Positions 25,841 to 40,800 of a stretch of 64,000 nucleotides of DNA are shown here, in pieces. Origin of the DNA: Callipepla californica brunnescens (lineage: Eukaryota > Chordata > Aves > Galliformes > Odontophoridae). Within the stretch, counting starts at the first letter, position 1. Each line of letters opens with the position of its first letter. A model generated the notes under the pieces. It did not search any database. It was not told where the DNA came from and was given only the letters and a program-made list of their open reading frames with translations. A program made the translations under genes and the position numbers. The stretch covers positions 3,348,001 through 3,412,000 of the forward strand of contig JALIRH010000045.1 in assembly GCA_023055505.1 (NCBI GenBank). The letters run 5' to 3'.

Positions 25841-28800
25841 TCATAGGATGATGCAACATCTGCAGAAGCGCTGTCGGCTGCCCCCGACCGACGGAGGCGG
25901 TGTCACCGGAGCGAAGTAGGCATGGACTTTAATGTTGGGTAAATGGGTCTGGAAGAGAAATGCAGCATGTGAGGGGAGGGCAGGATGGGCCTGAGCAGCA
26001 GCACAACGTGCAGACAGAGAGGATGGGTCAGGGTCCTGCTCACACTGCTCCTGCGGAGCGGAGCCGGGCGCTTTCAGTTCGCCACCGTGAGCTGTGTGAG
26101 TGTCACAGCACGGAGCACATGGAGTGCTGTGCTGACAGCATGGAAAAGCAGTGCCAGGGGTGATGCTCGTGGAGTGACACCACACTGGGTCCCCTCTGCC
26201 TCTAAATGGGCAGAGCAGCGGGCACAGAACGAGAGGGGATGGCCTCACGTCGCACTGGGGCAGGTTCAGGTTGGATACTTGGAACAATTTCTTGTGCAAA
26301 GAGCAGTCACGCATTGGTACGGACTGCCTGGGGCTGCAGGGAGTTCATGTCCCATGGGGTGCTCCTGCACCACGGGGAGGTGGAACTCAGTGGGCATGGA
26401 GGGGGTGGGGGGCTCAGAGATCTTCTCCAACCTTAACGATTCAGGGATTTCTTTTCCTCCAATTATGCATCCTACACTTCTCACCATGCATGCTGCAGGT
26501 GATAACCCTCAGATTACCTCATAAGGAACGAGCACCACCAGACTGTGAGGAATGGGACACCGCAGCCCCCCCTCCTTCCCTCCCTCCCCCCCTCCCCAGC
26601 CCCCGAGCTCCGGTCTCACGCTGTTACCCTGAGTCTCTTGATCCCTGCCCGCGTGATCTGCTGGCAGTCGTACAGCTCTATCCTCTCCAGGCTGTGGCAG
26701 CTCTTCAGGTGCTCCAGGGAAGCGTCGGTGATCAGGGGGCAGTTGTCCAACTCGATCACCTCCAGGCGGTCGTGAGCGCAGGCGCCGTTCCCCAGGTGGC
26801 GAATGCCATCGTCCGTGATCAGCTCGCAGTGGGACAAACTCTGCACCCAAACACAGCCCGTGAGCAAACGGCAGCCAACGCTCTGCTGGGGGCACCGGGG
26901 GGTGAGAGAGAAGCTGGCCCCGGGCTCTGTAAGTGCACGTGGGTGTCTGGCACGGATCTGGGCTCGCTCTGTGCACCGGAGCCACTGCGGAGCTCCAGGG
27001 GACCCAGCAGTGCCTGCAAGGGGGAACTCGTGTGGCTGAAGGGGAGCAGAGAGGCGGTGACAGGAGAGACCCAGGAGAGAGGGCAGCGGGCACTTACTGC
27101 AAGGAATGGGATAAATACCTCTGCTATCAAAGAAACCATCTTTGTAAAATCTCTGTGGCCTTGCACATCATAGCCAGGGCTCTAAACACCTGCAGAAATA
27201 GAAGGTCACCTGCTTTGTGCACTTCTGGGGGCTGCGTCCTAAAGGTCCTGGGAAAGGAATCAGGGCTTGAGCTGGGGATGGAGTCAGCCTGCAGCTCCAC
27301 GGGGTCAGGGCTACAGGGGAGAGCCCACGGACTGCACCCCATGTCCCCCAGCAGAGCTCACAGGGAGGACACAGAGATGGACTCAACTCCCAGAAACACA
27401 GCCCATGAGAAGCACTGCTCTATGGAGCCTGTGAGCTCTCCAGCCCTCAGCTGCCCAGCTCTGAGAGGTGAGAACAGCTCTGCTCCTACAGATGGACAGC
27501 TCCTACTGAATGGGTGGGGAAAATCCTACCAGGAGCAACCAGCATCCCAGAGCTCAGGGCCAGGCAGCTGTGGGTGCCAGTTGGCCAAATACCCTCCAGT
27601 GGCAGAGGGACAATGGGTTCCTAAGGGTCAGTGCTCAGCTGAATTCTTCCAGGAACGTGAATGACGTGTCCACGAAGCCAAAGAGACAAACTCCCACAGG
27701 CAGTGCATGAGATCCCTCCGTTCAGAGGAAGAAAATGCTGAGAGTGTCACTCTACTCACCAGAACCTGGAGCCGTGGACAGTGTATGGAGAGCTGGATTA
27801 GTGTGCTGTCTGTTATCTGCAAAAAGAACAGAGCCTCTTCATGCTGTGTGCTTCACACGAGGACTTTGTACCCAACCCTACCAAGGGACAATGGCATAGG
27901 AGTGCCCGCTGTGCACTCCCCATCCCCTCTGAAATGTCTGTGCCTGAAATGTCTGCGTCCGAGTACAGGAGCTGTTCAGGTCCCTTCCACCAGGAGGGGC
28001 ACAGCAGCATTTATTAATACAAAGAACTCAACTACAAAGGCAGTGCTTTCTCATCCAGATCCTGTACAATCTTTTTGCCCAGGATTCAAAGGGAAGCTCC
28101 ACTGGCACAGAGCCTGCTGCTTTTTCACCACTTTCACGCACTGCTGCCCTCATGCAACACGTGAGGAACCAGCAGTGTGACCACAGAGTGGCAGCTCCTA
28201 CCTGGACACACTCCTCCAGGTCCATTTTTTCAAGCTCGTGGCAGTTCTGGGAACAAACAGAGGAGCAAACACACCAAATGAGTGCAAAGTTCAGGCAGCG
28301 AAAACAAACACCTACAACAAAGACAGCCCTTGGCAGGAACAGAGGTTTTTCTCCATGGAATAGCAGGAGAGAAAAGCTTGCTGCTTCTCAATGACCACTG
28401 CCAGAGGAAATCCAGCAAACTGCACTCATGTCCACGAGTTTTTCTTAATTCACAGCAAGAAAAGGAGGTTAAACACAGGGCTGGTCACACAGAACACAGG
28501 TCAAACATCACATTTTGGAATGATGGTGTGCCCAACGTTGCCCTCAGTTGGTTCAGAGGTGTGTGGGACTGCACATAAAATGCCTCCCACCCAGAGTGTG
28601 GGATCAAAAGCACCACGCAAAGCCTCTTCCCACCCATGAAGGAGCACTTACCCTGGCCAGAGTCGTGAAGCCCACATCTGTCAGCTGGGAGCACCTCGCG
28701 ACTTCTAATATTCTGCACAGAAAGAATTGAGAGTGACCGTGGTGGAGTTCTGCCTTCAGAGCACCCACCCACGACACCTGAATATAAGAAACACCTGAAC

Positions 28801-31800
28801 GCACAGAAATACACAAACATACAGAAATAGGGGTGGAAAAGAGGAACAGAACTGAGTTATAGCAAGGCCCTCCTGCAGGAGCCTGCCCTGATTTTAAACA
28901 GAAGCTTTTAAACAGAAAGGAAGAGGCTGCAGAGCTGGGAGCCCACTCTTCCACCTGCCATAAAATCGTAATGAGAAGCCTGCCATCATCACACCAGGAG
29001 GAAACAGCCGTGTTTAAATGTGTTCTCAGCTCAGAAGTAACCCGACCTCAACTGTTCTCCATTAAGAAAAGTAAATAAATAACGAAGCAGAAGTAGACAT
29101 GGTTTAAAGTGAGACTGCTGCAGGTGCACCACCACAGCATGGAGCTCTCCTCCCACCGCTCTGATTGAGAAACCAGAGGCTTGCTGCAACCAGGAGCAGC
29201 TCCAGCAGCGGGCTCAGCCCTGACAGCCCCACGCAGCCCCCAGCTCTGCACCAAAGCTCGGGGGAGACCCTACCTGAGCCTCGGGCAGTTCTGTCCCAGG
29301 GCGTTCAGGATGGCATCTGTGATGTTGCAGCAGCCCGAGGCACACAGCGACTGCAGCTTGTGGCATCCTCTGCATATTGTAATGAGACCATCATCTGTTA
29401 TTTGCTACAAGAAAAACAACAACACCATCACGAGGCATAACAGAGGAGCAGAGGCACGCCGCGCCGCGCGATTCCCTCTTGGGTTTCCAACCAGGAACGT
29501 AACCGAGGCCACGCCGTGCTTCCTGCAACCCAAAATGCCCCCAGCCTGCAGCCTGCTCCGCCTGCAGCGTGCACACAGCCCACCCCAGCTGCTTTTTGGG
29601 TTCAAACACACATCTGTTCCAGTGCTGCAGTGTATCTGTATGGGAATCCTGCAAAGGGGAACTGCTGCACCACCAGCATTCCAACCCCATGGAAAGAATG
29701 GTTCCAGCACGGGAGCTCAGCTCGCAGGGCAGGGCAAGGAGGCTCCCACCAAACCCAGGGCTGCTCTCCAGGGGTTTACGAGCACTCCCAGGAGCTGTTT
29801 GACATCAGCTATTTTTGAAAGGCTCGGCAGTTCACAGCTGCCCTGCGTGCACGGGGTGGTACTTACTAAGCACGTCTGGAGGTTTAATGTCACCAGCTCA
29901 GGGCAGTTTGCTCCGATGTATTTGAGAGCTTCGTCCTCGAGCTGAGAAGGAAAATCAGAGAGTGAAGCGACGCAGCAATGCTTGAAGCACTCCTCCAGAG
30001 GAAGATGTTGGGGACAACAAAACGTGGGGGCTACGGAGGGCAGTGCAGCCTCCAAAGGCGCAGCACGAGCGCAGTGCCAGTTCCACCATTGCAGGAACAG
30101 AGTTCAAAGAGCCACAGCCCACTGGTGACTGAGGGGGAGGCTGATCCAGGCACCAACAAAGCAAGCAGTGGGGTCACAAAGCCACCCCGGGAATGAAGGC
30201 CGTGCTCTGCCAACAGGGGCCACAAAGTGACACCACATCCCTCAAAAAATGCAAAGCATTGTTTCAGCCTGAGGAGCACAAACACACCCAGAGTTCCTTC
30301 TTAAATCCATGAGAACAGATGGCAAGCAATTGATGAGGATGTATTGCCATCAATATTACTCGTGGCTCTGTAAATGATGAGGAACTCAAGCTGTTCCTAT
30401 GGCCTGAGCCCTCCCTTCACCTTCAGGAAACCCAATGGTGACATAAAGGCACAGAGTCCACCAGCTCCAGCCCTCACAGCTGTGTGTGTGACACAAGAGG
30501 GTGTCCCCCTGTGCACACAATGTGTCAGAGCTGAGCTTATCGCTGTCACCCTTGACGACTCAGCGTCCTTGCAGTGGGAAACACTCTCTTTGTACATACA
30601 GCTGTTTATCTATAGGCAGCAGATGGAAATGGCAGTGACTCACGCACCCTGAGAGAAAAATAAATGCAAAACACAGAGCCCAGGGCACCAGGAGCAGCTC
30701 TAGGCTGCCAGGTCTACCCAGCAGGTGTAACCCTAGCCCCAACCCGAGCTGCCTGCAGTGCTGGGACACAAGCTTCAGCCCACTGGGGTCAGTGCTGCCC
30801 TCCTTTCCCAAGGATGAGAGGCTGAGATGTGCATCTTGTCCTCTCTGTTGGAATTTCAAGACCCCAAGGGAGCAGCAGCAGTCCCTGCACCCAGCCCAGC
30901 AGGGACACGCCAGCCGCTGTCCCTCGGTCCCATGGTGCAGGGCCCTGTACCCATACCTGTGTGCAGCCCTTCAGGGACAGCGCTTTGAGGCCCCCGCAGC
31001 CCCTCACCAGCGCCTGGACTCCATCCTTGGTCACTTGGTCACACCAGGAGATGTTGAGCTGCTCCAGCAGCGGGCAGCCCTCGCTGGAGAGGCGAGAGGA
31101 AAAGGCTGGAAGCTTTGGGCTTCGTGTTAGAAGGAAATCCTTCAAGTTAGAAGCCAGGAAAATCCCATTTCTGGAACCCACCTGGGCAGCACCCGCACCC
31201 CACGCTGATGGGGCCCCTCCACTGATGCTCAGAGCCCACAGGAGCAGCAGGGCCAGCCCTGACTGCTGCACCTCACTTGGAAACCTCAGCTCCTGCCCAT
31301 GTGCTCTCTGCACCTGAACACCGTGAGCCATAACCCAGCACCAGGCTGGTTTCCACCTGCAGCTCTCAACCAGGTGGAACTCTGCACAAAGCTGCCTGCA
31401 GGAACAGTGCTCAGCCCCATTTGCAACCAGGAGGACACACAGATGCTCTCAGCGTACTTATGACATCTGCAGCACAAACCTGCCCATGTGAAATTAGGGA
31501 CGCAGAGGGAGACCCTCAAGGGAAGAAAAAAACAAAACAGGCTCCAGGTATTTTCATGGAGCTGTAAAGGTAACGTAACTGTTCAGTTATTCTTTCAAAT
31601 CTTTTCCTTTTGGTCTCCAGATTATTCCCCAGGATTATTTCCCCTGTAATGCTGTTTTCTTGTGTTTTATCACTGGGACATCACTTGACACTTTTTTGGT
31701 ACCAGCTCAGCCCCTGCTGTTCCCTTTGGGGGTTCTGTGCCCCCCTCCCCTGTCCTGACACCTCCCAGCAGTGTCAGCCTTTCCCTTCCTTTCCTTTCCT

Positions 31801-34800
31801 AGACCACTCGGGCAGCACCGCGTCTCCTAAGCAGTTCAGAAAGACAAACAGTCTCACGTTCACCTCCCAGCTATGTAAACACTCAGCAGCACCCCGAGCG
31901 AGCGGGAGCCTGCTGGAAGCACAGGAGCATTTCACAGAGGCAGGCTGACTTTTTTGGGTTCTCCTCCAGCCCCAACCCCTCCTTCCAAATCCCTGCTAAC
32001 AACCACCAGGATGGATGGGGGCAGCTGGAATAATCCTTTTCTCTGCAAAGCCCTGCAGGGATCTGAACTCTGCACAGCCACAGCTCAGCCTGCTCCGGTC
32101 TCCTCTGCTGGACCACGCAGTGTTCATCACCCACTGCTGTCCTCCCACCCGAGCACCTTTAGGGACAGGCTGGTGCTGTCCTCCTACCTGAGTGCCTTCA
32201 GGGACAGGTTGGTGATGGAGGTGCAGGACGCCAGGTCGAGGTGCCGGAGCTTGGAGCAGAACTTACTGAGGCTGGTGCACGTGCTGGAGGAGAACAGCAC
32301 ACGATGGGTTTACCCTGAGCACTCCTCACTGTGCTCAGCACAGAGAGGGATAACGGGGAAGGAGAGAGGAGATGGCACTCACGCGTCTGTGATCTTGGTG
32401 CAGCCGTTCAGGTTCAACACTTCGATGTTCCTGCAGTTCTGTGCAAATGTCCTTTAGCAAAGGAAAGGCAAAACACAGCTCTTTTCAGGGTTGCTGGCTG
32501 CTACAACTCGACTAGATGGGCTCCAGGAAAAGAAATAAGCATAGAACAAAACGGATCGTTTGTGCTGGCCCCCATCCTGCCCTGGGATCTCCCACTCCTT
32601 TGGCACTCAGCACTGACAACAACACCACAGTGTGAAGGTGAGATGATCAATGATGTCACTGCTCTCAGTGCTTTATGTCACCCGCAGGCTACGGATCACA
32701 GCATCACAGATCCCCTCTCCACAGCCCCAAACCTCCCACCCCCACGGGCTGCGGAGCCCCTCTGTGCCATGGCTCTACCTCAGGGCATTGTCCCCCACTC
32801 CCTGGCAGCCGCGCAGACTCAGCTTCCGCAGGAACCCCCCGCACCTCTTGGAGATGTTCTCCACCACTCGACCCTGGAGAGGATAGAAGGAGCAACGTTA
32901 ACACCCCAAAGAGCCCACAGCAACGATGGAGAACTCTGTATGTTAAGCACAGTCTGTCAATTCTTGGAAAACACAGCAGGGAGAGGGGAACAATTCAGCT
33001 TCTGAAGATGGACAGAATGGAGCCCCCAGAGCAGCAGTGCAGCTCAGGAGGTTCAGGGCTGAGCAGGGAAAGCTGCAGTGCCACTGTGACAGCAGAGCAG
33101 AACAGCTCCAAACAGCTCAGCCACTTCCATTGCTACTCCAAAAGCACTGGGAGGAATTGGGGACCCCCACAGAACCAAAGATGTTTCCCTAAAATCTTTC
33201 TCCAATCACTCAATCCATCAGTAACTCAACACTGGGCCAGGCCCGGTGCCGTGCACAGCTGGAAGAGGGACAGCAGCTCCACCACAGCTGTGCACGAGTG
33301 TCAGGAACATCTGGTGCCCACCTCCACGGGCTGTGCAACAGCTGGGGAACATCTGGGCCACATCTGGGGTGCAGAGCCTGCCCTATGGCTCCAGGAAGGG
33401 CTGAAACGGGATGAGCATCGCTGCAGCTCCTCTAGCAAGCCTACGTGCTCCTACTCTTCAACAGGAAAATCTGTAGACTGAATTTGTGTCACAGGATGGA
33501 CTGACACTGCTTCAGAGCAAACACAGCTTGTGCCACATTTAAGCCCAGCAGGTGCCCTGAGGTTCCGTGCAACACACAGCAGTGTTTTGTCTTAAAAGGG
33601 GAACTCGGCGCTCTGCCATAGGGTGGTGGTGGAGCAGAGATGTTCACAGCACCCAGGAGGAGGGTGCTCCCCCTCTGCCCCACGGACAGGCAGCTCTGGC
33701 TGTGTGACGCAGCACTTCCACGGGGCAGAACGTGCAGGGCACCTGGGAGATAAGGATCTGTTATCAGGAGCAGCAATCACAGCTGTGCTTCCTGCAGGAG
33801 TGCAGGGGCAGGAGCCCAGCCCTGCAGGGAGAGCACACGCTGCTTTAACTCCTTCTCCACCAACACCATCTGCATTTCCCCACTTGCACACACTGCATTT
33901 ACCATCCACCTCATACTGTCTGTGGAGTGTCAGAATGAGACACTCCTCTCTCCCCCCTCCAAAACATCCTAAAGGGAAATATAAATGTTCCAGTAAGAGG
34001 GGTTTTGGTGCCGTGCTGGGCTCTCCTATCGCAATAATTGCAACTTTTGCTGTTAAACAGTGACAACAGCACCCGCTGCTCCTCAGCACACATCCAACAG
34101 ATCTGAACGACCACAGGGGAGCATCCCTAACACTGCACCTGTGGGGAACCTCAGCACTGTGATACAGACACTAAATTCTGTCCATTTCCAAAAGCTGAAT
34201 GGGTTGTGAGCCCGTAACGACTCCCCGGGGCCACGAACCGAAATTAACGATCTCAGTCTCCAGGGAAGGCAGGAAGGGTTGAGCTGGGAGCATTAATCCG
34301 TGCTAGGCTGTAATTACATTTCAACAAGAAAAATGGGTTTGTATGTCACTTAATTATACCTCAATATCCCTCTGGAAATCAAACAGGTCAATTCGCTGCC
34401 AGTTACTGCCATCCAGGGCCAGAACGTTCCATGCCTTTATCAGGGGAAAAAATGCAAATGTCTGGTTAATATGAAAAATAAACCAACAACCTGCCAGCGG
34501 GGACCCAGTTACAGCTGGTTCCTTTTAGAAACAACCGTTCTGCCTCAGATGACAACACTACAATTAGAGGCCACGAGAACAGCTCCGTTAGGGCTGAGTG
34601 TGAGCAGACTGCGTGCAGGACCTCACAGGTCCATGGGACCAACAACAGGGTCGGGTTGAAGCCCCTCACTCCGCTGTGGGTTGGCTGCCCCCATCAGGTC
34701 GGGTGCCCAGGGCCCACCCGTGGCTTCGGGCACCCCCAGAGATGGGCCACCCTCACCTTGCTCACGTTACAGATAAGAATCAGCAATCGTTAACTCTGCC

Positions 34801-37800
34801 CTTAGTAAACCAAGGAGGTTTTCAGCACAGTGTCAGCGAAGTAAACAGCCGAATCTCATCACAGCCCCGAGTCCATCGTTATGAAAGAGGGCACCCAACG
34901 ATGAGCATGGGCGTATTTTCACAGCACACCCACTGGGAGCACTGGGCTCCATCTCCAGCACAACACCAGCTCTTGTGCAAGCCACGCAGGCTTACACCAG
35001 CAGACAACTGTGAGAGCCCACTGACTCCCTGCGTTTTAAACCTGTTCTGGGTGTTTGTTTTAAGGGCTGCTTATTGCCAAAGGACGCCCAGCAGCTCCAG
35101 AGGAAAGGGCAGTTATCAGTGGGTGCGAGCTGCAATGTGACAGAGGGAATGTGGAGTTCTGCAGCTCTGACTTTACAACGCTGTGTCACAGAGGGACTGC
35201 AGTGTTCTTCGGTTTGGGAACAGGACCCAGCGACAGCGGTACATGGGATCATGTCAGCTGCCCCAGGAGGCTCTGGCACTCCTCTTTAGCATGAGATGCT
35301 GAGGAACAGTGGCTGGAGCAGTGTGCAAAGCTCCCTGGTATAAAGCCCTGCAGCAGGAGGAGGTTCTTACCCGGGAGACCTGAGCACAGCGACACAGAGT
35401 GACCACGTCCAGGAAAGAGAAAATTCTGCAACAGAAATGGAAAAGAGATCTCTGCGGTTATTCCACGTTTACGAGGCTGAAAATGTGGGAAACAAAGGGG
35501 AAAAAGAAACCAAAAAAGGGCTGCAGAGAGCAGTAATCCCCTGATAACGCAGCATCCAAGGGTAACTCTGAGAACCACTGCCCCAAACCACTGCCACTTT
35601 GCACCCGGTCCTCCCCTGGGTGAAATGTTGTGTGTGTGTGCCCACATCAGTGCTGAGGGTGCGCTGAGCACAATGTCAATGCACAACAATACAAGGAAAG
35701 CAGAGGGAAATGAGAGAAGCGAGGGAAAATTCCTACTTCTACCCCAGATTCCCATCAGAGGAACACAAAAACCCACCCCAAGTCCATGGGAACGGTGGCC
35801 GAGCCAATTGCAGGGCCCCACTTCTGCACTTTCATAAAAATCACTTTCTCCATGGAAATCCCGGGCTATTAATAACCATCCCATCCTCCTGTCAGGGCTT
35901 TAGGTCCTGGCCCAACTCCTTCCTGCTTCCTGCTCCTCCCTTCCCAGCCTACGCCCGGCGCAGGGGATGCCAACACAGCAACACCTGGGAGCTCCGCCAG
36001 GGCCCAGGGCTCCTCATTTCAGGGATGCACATCCCCCTGCCCTCCTGCTCCCCCCCTCCATTCCTCCCCTGCCCTTCCCTGGCTTCTCTGAGCCACGTGC
36101 TCGAGGAGAAGCATTCACAGAGCATTCCTTGGTGTTTTCTGCCCTGCTCTGACGCTGGCCTGGCAGCAGAGCAGTGACTCAGCAGACCCAGCCTCACACA
36201 TCGCTCTCAGCTGCGCACTTTGGTCGGTTCAGACCCGGCTGCAGCCTCAGCCCTTGGCACAGCCCCAGCAGAGCAGCAGCACAGCGCTGAGCTGAGCTCC
36301 CAGGAGCACTGCAAAACCCCAAACCCCCCTCCACCCTAAAAGGAGTCACCAAGATCTCGCCCTCCTTTGCCACAGTTATAGTGTGGGATGAGCGCTGGGC
36401 TTCATCCCAGCAGCCCGTGTGGGGTACAACAAAGCCAAGGGAACCTCTCTATTCTGAATACAGCATAAGAGAAGCAAAGCTGATGAATGTCAGGGTGCTC
36501 TCAGTAAGAGCAGGACGCCTGAATTCCTCCTCAGCTCATGTGGTGCACACAGAGCTGACAGTGAGCAGAAAACCCACACTGATACCTCCACTGATCGGGG
36601 GGGATGGCCGAGTGCTCCCAGCTGGGGCTCAGACAGCTCTGGTGCTGCATCAGGTGCAACTATTGCATGGCGAAGCAGCTCAGCACAGCCACACTGGGGG
36701 GGTGAGGATGGGGCTCTGCCTCCCCACCCGGCTCCAGGCAGGGCAGCTGGAACGTGATGCAGTCAGAGCACTCTTCAGTCCCTTCATCCACGGGGGACTG
36801 CCTGAGGCTCCTCACTTTCCCACTGCAGGCAGCTGAGGGTGAGCACCTCCGGCAGCAAGGAGCTCTAACCATTACCCAAGTAGGACCCGAGGAGTGCAGG
36901 GAGGTCCCAGAACCCACCCCCCACCCCAGCTCCCCAGCAGGGCACTGCTGAAGCTCGGGGTGGGACAAAGGCCACCGTTCCCCCTTCCTCATCCTCCCCC
37001 TCTTTATTTTGCTCAGGCACAGCTTTCTCCTTCGCAACCACACACACGAGGCATCAATGCCATCTGCAGAGCGAACAGAGCGGGGAACAAGGCATCACGC
37101 TGTGGTGCTGCGCAGACACACACGTCTTTGTCTCCCAGACAGTGACACATTGACAGGAGATTCCTGCACACGAACGCGTCCAAGTCTCTCTTTCAAAGGC
37201 CGCACTGTCGATCCGCGCTGCTTCATTTGCACAGTACGCTAACAGTGGATTCCAGCTCTCAAAACCATTACGTATGAACCTCAACGTTTATAAACTCCAT
37301 CCCCTCCTGCTTCCCAGGTGCCACGTGCCCCGAGTGCTTGCTCTGTCCTGTGGCACAGCAGTGACATCGGGACAGCAAACCACCCCTCAGCTCCTCACCC
37401 CGCTGACCCCAAGTGCTCCCCATCCCAACACTGCAGTGCCACTGCTGCCCTACACCCACCCCTTAAGGAACCCATTCAGCCCTACAGCTCTCCCATCCAC
37501 ATAACATCAATCAGCAGATTAAAAACCCGCCCCTAACAACACTCAGCTCATCAACAACATCGTGCACCTGCTTCTCTTTGTGGCTCTGCCAGGACCTGAG
37601 CCCGGCTCGTGCCTTACACCAGCAGCACAGAGCACGGGGCAGAGGGGGCTTACCGCAGCAGCAGCTCCTTGGGAAGCTTCTTGTTGATCACAGCTTCGTC
37701 GTTGTTCGAGAACATCTGTAACAAAAGGAAGGACAGCAGGTGAGCTCAGGATCTTTCTTATGGGTACAAAACCCACGGCCAACCAACCCCATACCCAACC

Positions 37801-40800
37801 CCGCTGCAAGAGCACGAGGAAGAACTCTTTTTCAAGAAGCTCTACAAGAAAACCACAGCAAAGCCTCGTGTGTTTGGGGAGGAGCACCTCCACGGATTGA
37901 AGACACTGTGGGGAGAGCTCCAAAGCAGCAATGTGCTCAGAGGGGACTGTAGCAGCAAGAACAGGAACGAGCTCTGCTGTTGTGAATGAGTACTCCTCAG
38001 ACTCCTGGAAAACGAACTGCTCCTCCTGAGCTCTGCACTGGGACAGAGCGCTGCTGGAAGGGCACTGGGGAGGGTTCACTCCTTACGTGGGTGCAGTGCA
38101 TACAGCACTGGGGACACTGGGAGCAGCCCAGCACCCCCTGTCCCGACCCTCTACAACTGCTTTCAGCCACAGGAAATTGAGTAACTGTAAATCACACATT
38201 CTGGTAGTTGTTTTGAAGCGAGGAAAGGTGGAGGGCCAGCGACTGCCATCACAAATTAGGGATTACATGCACAGCTGTGTGTTTTGTCACATTTGTCCCC
38301 ACCCAGCCCGCACGGAGATGTGTCACAGATCCACCTCCTGAGCTCAAAATGAACCTTTTGCTGTTCTGAAATGGAAGAACCAGAAACATCGGTGCAGATT
38401 CAGGCTGAGCTCAGCCCCAACGTCCCTCCAATCTGCAGGAGGGGACCGAGCACTGCCCACCCCAATGCACTTTGGGGGACAGCCTCAGCTCCATTTCCAG
38501 CCATGGTGGGCACAGGGAGCACAGAGCAGAGGCTGTGTGTGCACTGGGGGGGGTCCCTGCAGCCACACACTGAGGGCTGTGCAGGGATGTCACTGAGTCC
38601 CACTGCTGCTGTGTGTACCGAGAGCTCCATGGCACCACTGGCCCCAGTGTGACCAAGCAGCAAGAGGAGAAGAGAATCAGCTCCTGACCAGCCAGGCTGA
38701 TTACAGGCTTAATATCCCTAAAAATAGCTCCGTGTGTGATTTGTTCAATGTACACCGTTGGACTGCTCCTTCGTGTGCTCTGTGCTGCATCTGAGAAGTC
38801 CTGCACAGAGGGATGGGACGAGGAGCTCCCTTCCCACAGCACAACCACGGGCTGCAACTGTTACGAAGTCAGAAGGAGCCCCAGCACAGGGAGCACACAG
38901 AGCTGGAGGGACCCACAACGGCACAGATCCCCCGCTGCACCAGGCCCATGCCCTGCAGAGGGCACAGAACCTCACACGAAGCACACAGGGACCAACAGGA
39001 AGCACGAGGACCGCCCGTGCTGCCGCCAAACTCGATTCTGAGCACCCACTCTTCTGTCTTTGTTTTCTCTTCTCTTTTCTCTCCACTCAAAGCCTCCACC
39101 ATCCGGCTGTAGGGTGTTTTGTGACCTATCACACAGATGTGATTCAAAGCGGCCTCCAGTTGTGCACGAGCAGTGCTGGTTCACATCCAGCTCTGACTGC
39201 CACAACGACGACGATGATGATGATGATGTTATGGGCACAGAGATACATCCGCAGCAGTGCTGGTGCAGCCCCACCTGCAATGGGTGTGGGATGGCCCAGG
39301 TGGGACCGGCTCTGCACGGCTCTGCCGCGCGTCACATTGGCTTTCCTAATGCTGTGACTCAAGCACAATCCCAGGCAAGGCGATGCAGCAGTGAAAACAG
39401 TAATTAGGTGGTGCAGCCTGGGCCCCAATTAAGAATGGTATCTAAACCTGCACAAGGCATGGCGGACATGCGGGGTGGCCCTGAGCCTGTTGGGCAAGCT
39501 GCAAGGCACAGCACGGCTCTGCCAGCGCCTCGTGGCCATGGCACAATCAAACCCAACCGCGGTCGGGCTGAGCACCAGGAATGGCTCCTTCCCTCAGAGC
39601 AGCCAGGCTGCAGCACGGGCTGCCCAGGGTACGGAGCCACAGTGCCCACAGGTCTTCCAGCATGTGGGGACGTGGCACATGGGACACAGTGAGATGGGCT
39701 GGAGGTCTGAGGGGCCTTCGCCGATCCTGATGACTCCGTGCTTCTCCCCCCTGCTCTTGCCCAACGATCCCAGCTGGGAACAAAGCAGCCAACACTTGCG
39801 ACACAGGCGGCTCCACAGGTGACACGGCCGAGGTCGAACACCCGCTCATTTAATCCATTGCTCGTAAAGCTCTCCCTAATTACGGCGGGGCCGTGCTGGC
39901 GGTGCCTAGCACAAAGCACCGGGTGAGAGCGCCGGGAGGCCGAAACCACCCCAGCCCCACTAAAAGATGCAAATGAGAAGCAGCCCAGGTTGGTTTTTGA
40001 GCTGCCTTCCCTCTATCAGCTCATTTCCCCATGTCACCGAGCAGCTGAGCTGTGCCCGACCCTCCTGCAGCCCCACGCTCACACCAAAACCCCCCCAGCC
40101 CTCCTCAAGTTCACCACTCGTTATCTCGTGCAGGAATGCTGGAGCACTTCTCTGCCCAAAAGGCACTGCTCTCAGGAGCACAGCCTTACAGCAAAGCATG
40201 GCACGAGGCAACCCCACACGAACACCAGGAACACCAGTGGGGACAACGAACAGGAGAGCAGGGAAGCACTCAGCTTTGACACCCCCACCCCAACGGTGGG
40301 CACAGACTGTCCTCCCCACTGCCACCTCCCCAGCGTAGGAAAGCTGCCCTAACCCATGTGCCCCACATCACCTTCCCCTCAGTGGCAGTTTTCCTTCACT
40401 ACATGTCAGACACGATGGGTTCTGCTCTGCTCCCACTGCACCCCTCTGCTCACACAGCCCCAGTGCTTCACCACGGCACGGCTCCAACCGAAGCACGGCA
40501 AACAAAGAGACCCAAAACAGATCTGCTCTGCACAGAAATCACATGGATTTGGGAGACGGAGGATGCTCTGAATGCAGACAGGACTCATTACTTCGAGGCA
40601 ATTGGATTCTGAAGCATCTCGAGCTCCCCATCCTGCAGCTTACCTCGTCCCAGGGCAGCCCTAAAGTCAAGACAGCCCCAGGAGCTGTGCCAGCCGGGTC
40701 ACAGTCCTCCCAAAGTCAGCATCCTAAATCCCAGCCGAGGACGCATCTGTCGCAGGGAAGGAGTCCACACGGCTCCCACTCCCTCGCAGCCATCCCCGCA

